The position numbers and the translations under genes were made by a program. Below, piece by piece: positions 7,097 through 7,886 of a stretch of DNA of 7,886 bases (positions are counted from its first letter, which is position 1; each line of letters starts with the position of its first letter). The notes beneath the pieces are model-generated. The model had not been told where the DNA came from. It worked only from the letters and a program-made list of their open reading frames with translations, and ran no database searches. This DNA comes from Coriobacteriales bacterium (GTDB lineage: Bacteria; Actinomycetota; Coriobacteriia; Coriobacteriales; UBA8131): NCBI GenBank assembly GCA_031263665.1, contig JAISFJ010000070.1:1-7886 (forward strand), given 5' to 3'.

Positions 7097-7360
7097 AATC
7101 TTCCTCCTGATACCTTATGAGTTTCTACCATCGTTTTAATAAGGGATGTTGTGCGGTGCCCAAGCATCAAAGCGTGCCCAACACACCGAGGGTGGCTTTC
7201 CTGTATTGACGCGGATTTTCCAGGGAAACGATGCTTTGCCGAAGATGCTTTGAAGCCCGCCAACCGAAAGGAAAGCCAAAGTGCTGCCCGTCGTATGAGC
7301 AAAGAGAGGTTGAGCCCTCCCGTCTGCGTTTGGTTTTGAGATAATGTGAGAAAACGCAGG
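7097..7360 (-). promoter_or_regulatory. Long structured 5' leader of the operon, class unknown
   Basis: There are 264 nt between the small ORF stop and the ATPase start. Pairings seen: a perfect 10-bp stem (7278-7269, AGGAAAGCCA on the plus strand, with 7202-7193), which encloses a second stem (7263-7257 with 7214-7206, one AC bulge). Inside are two direct copies of GATGCTTTG on the plus strand (7230-7238 and 7244-7252). Downstream in the transcript, 7162-7168 holds one AAGCATC that can pair with either copy. Two GTGCCCAA copies lie 18 bp apart (7156-7163 and 7174-7181). A nested closing stem plus competing segments is what a cis-acting RNA switch looks like. I could not match it to the SAM, cobalamin or molybdenum-cofactor riboswitches from memory. 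A protein-bound leader is equally possible. Confidence 0.45.
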
Positions 7361-7378
7361 TCAGCTGATACAGACGGG
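7319..7378 (-). promoter_or_regulatory. Mutually exclusive inverted repeats at the end of the small ORF
   Basis: On the minus transcript, segment C (7331-7319, AAACGCAGACGGG) can pair through CAGACGGG with segment A (7378-7371, CCCGTCTG, inside the last codons of the small ORF). It can instead pair through AAACGCAG with segment B (7359-7352, CTGCGTTT, just after its stop). Both pairings are perfect 8-bp matches and share the CAG of segment C, so only one can form fully. This is the geometry of a translation-sensitive attenuator. No strong U-run follows either stem, so a classical terminator is not evident. Confidence 0.4.
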
Positions 7379-7675
7379 CTTACCCATGCCCATAGGCATC
7401 GGTACGACCGTACACATCGGCATCATCATTACCGCTGCCGACACTGCTTTTAATAACGCTACCATTGCTGGTGGTTTTGTTGGCACTGCTGGTGCTGGTA
7501 TTACCGTTGGTGGTGGTGCTGGTGCTGGCTGTACTGCTGGGTTTGTTGGTGCTACCGCTGCTGTTGATACGAGCGTTGGCATCGATGCTAACGTTGACGC
7601 TGGCGGCGCTACCGTTGCTGATGGTGCTACTGTTGATAGTACTGGTGCTGGTGGTACTGGCGACTGGTTCTTCAT
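7361..7675 (-). CDS. Pro/Ala-rich small ORF with Met/Cys-rich end; possible leader peptide
   Basis: 104-aa frame lying between a good promoter and the operon leader. Residues 1-75 are low-complexity Pro, Ala, Val and Thr, using mostly A-ending codons (CCA, GCA, GTA, ACA), unlike the C/G-ending codons of the neighbouring genes. The last 22 residues (from MMMPMC to KPVCIS) contain 7 Met and 2 Cys, and the final codons overlap one arm of the alternative stems at 7319-7378. ATG at 7675 has only a weak ribosome site (GGAAA, 12 nt upstream). An in-frame ATG at 7777 lies upstream of the predicted transcription start, so it is unlikely. No domain, signal peptide or clear membrane segment is seen. It may be a regulatory leader peptide, a Met/Cys metal-binding peptide, or chance openness of a repetitive tract: all three forward frames here are also largely open. 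Confidence that it is translated is low. Confidence 0.35.
   Translation of the reverse strand: MKNQSPVPPAPVLSTVAPSATVAPPASTLASMPTLVSTAAVAPTNPAVQPAPAPPPTVIPAPAVPTKPPAMVALLKAVSAAVMMMPMCTVVPMPMGMGKPVCIS
7461..7665. repeat. Simple-sequence tract built on GGT/GCT triplets
   Basis: The plus strand is dominated by imperfect GGTGCT, GGTGGT and GTTGAT units with a strong period of three. Several frames on both strands stay open because of the repeats, encoding Gly/Ala-, Leu/Val- or Pro/Ala-rich strings. The tract underlies the small ORF called on the minus strand. Confidence 0.6.
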
Positions 7676-7723
7676 GGTAAAGGCTTTCCGTCTCGAAGTT
7701 TTACGTACCTTTCTTTCATTAGT

Positions 7724-7737
7724 AAACTTATAAGTTT
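7724..7737. promoter_or_regulatory. 14-bp perfect palindrome, possible operator
   Basis: AAACTTATAAGTTT is a perfect palindrome in an AT-rich patch. It lies about 12-25 nt downstream of the transcription start predicted from the minus-strand promoter at 7756-7784, a place where a bound repressor would block transcription. The regulator is not identifiable from the window. Confidence 0.4.
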
Positions 7738-7755
7738 TATATATTTCAGGAACCC

Positions 7756-7784
7756 AGAATACCTCACCCCCCACCATCTGTCAA
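7756..7784 (-). promoter_or_regulatory. Sigma-70-type promoter for the operon
   Basis: A consensus -35 box TTGACA (7784-7779) is followed after exactly 17 nt by TATTCT (7761-7756), a 4/6 match to TATAAT. Transcription would start near 7749 toward the small ORF and the ATPase. This is the best promoter-like pair I saw upstream of the cluster. Confidence 0.6.
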
Positions 7785-7859
7785 CTCATTATTGCCGCAC
7801 AGGAGCCACAGAAGCCGACAGGGTGGCGGAGGGTGGTGTCGGGTTACCTCGCAGGGTGC

Positions 7860-7886
7860 CAAGTCCCCTCTGAGAGAGGGGACTTG
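7860..7886. terminator. Perfect 12-bp hairpin at the window edge, possible terminator
   Basis: CAAGTCCCCTCT and AGAGGGGACTTG flank a GAG loop. The hairpin reaches the last base of the window, so a plus-strand T-run cannot be checked. On the minus strand the bases after the stem (GCACCCTG) are not a T-run. It may end a neighbouring transcript or be one copy of a dispersed palindrome. Confidence 0.4.

Noticed and set aside
7097..7360. Leader as a known SAM, cobalamin or molybdenum-cofactor riboswitch
   Set aside because: I could not match the conserved core sequences of these classes on either strand from memory; a covariance search is needed.
7465..7680. Plus-strand Leu/Val-rich ORF resembling a membrane protein
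   Set aside because: It is another frame of the same simple repeat; its hydrophobicity comes from CTG/GTT-type triplets.
7386..7733. Plus-strand Gly/Ala-rich ORF of 115 aa
   Set aside because: It has no clear ribosome site or upstream promoter, and its openness and RNY-like codon pattern follow from the GGT/GCT repeats. The promoter here points the other way. It cannot be fully excluded.

Overview
The window carries one minus-strand gene cluster, so transcription runs from high to low coordinates. It pairs two nitrogenase component-1-like subunits with a complete ABC importer of the sulfonate/nitrate/taurine class. The order of transcription is: promoter and possible operator (about 7784-7724), a low-complexity small ORF (7675-7361), a 264-nt structured leader, the ABC ATPase (7096-6176), a NifD-like subunit (6189-4708), a NifK-like subunit (4724-3054), two BPD-type permeases (3044-2244 and 2247-1456), a 294-nt gap with hairpins, and a membrane-anchored substrate-binding protein (1161-19). 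From the ATPase to the second permease the genes overlap or lie less than 10 nt apart, which argues for one transcript and a common function.

Both nitrogenase-like subunits keep the three cysteines that bind the P-cluster in NifD and NifK. The NifD-like subunit also keeps a cysteine aligned with NifD Cys275, the ligand of FeMo-co. It lacks the equivalents of His442, His195 and Gln191, so it is unlikely to be a dinitrogen-reducing enzyme. It also does not look like the dark-operative chlorophyll reductases or CfbD, which have no such cofactor ligand. I infer an uncharacterised reductase that carries a metallocluster. Its substrate, perhaps a small sulfur- or nitrogen-containing organic molecule, would be brought in by the co-encoded importer. 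No NifH-type reductase and no cofactor-assembly gene lies in the window, so these must be supplied from elsewhere.

The region upstream of the ATPase is the most unusual non-coding part. A good sigma-70-type promoter is followed by a 14-bp palindrome. Next comes a Pro/Ala-rich ORF whose last 22 codons include 7 Met and 2 Cys, then overlapping inverted repeats in which one segment can pair with either of two partners. This resembles sulfur-amino-acid attenuation, but it is only a hypothesis.

The organism cannot be named from this window. Moderately high G+C, strong AGGAGG-type ribosome sites, GTG starts and a nitrogenase-like enzyme suggest an anaerobic bacterium, possibly a Gram-positive one such as an actinobacterial (Coriobacteriia-like) or clostridial lineage; this is low confidence. 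Low-complexity expansions recur: a Gly-rich linker in the binding protein, an N-terminal tail and an internal insert in the NifK-like subunit, and the small upstream ORF.
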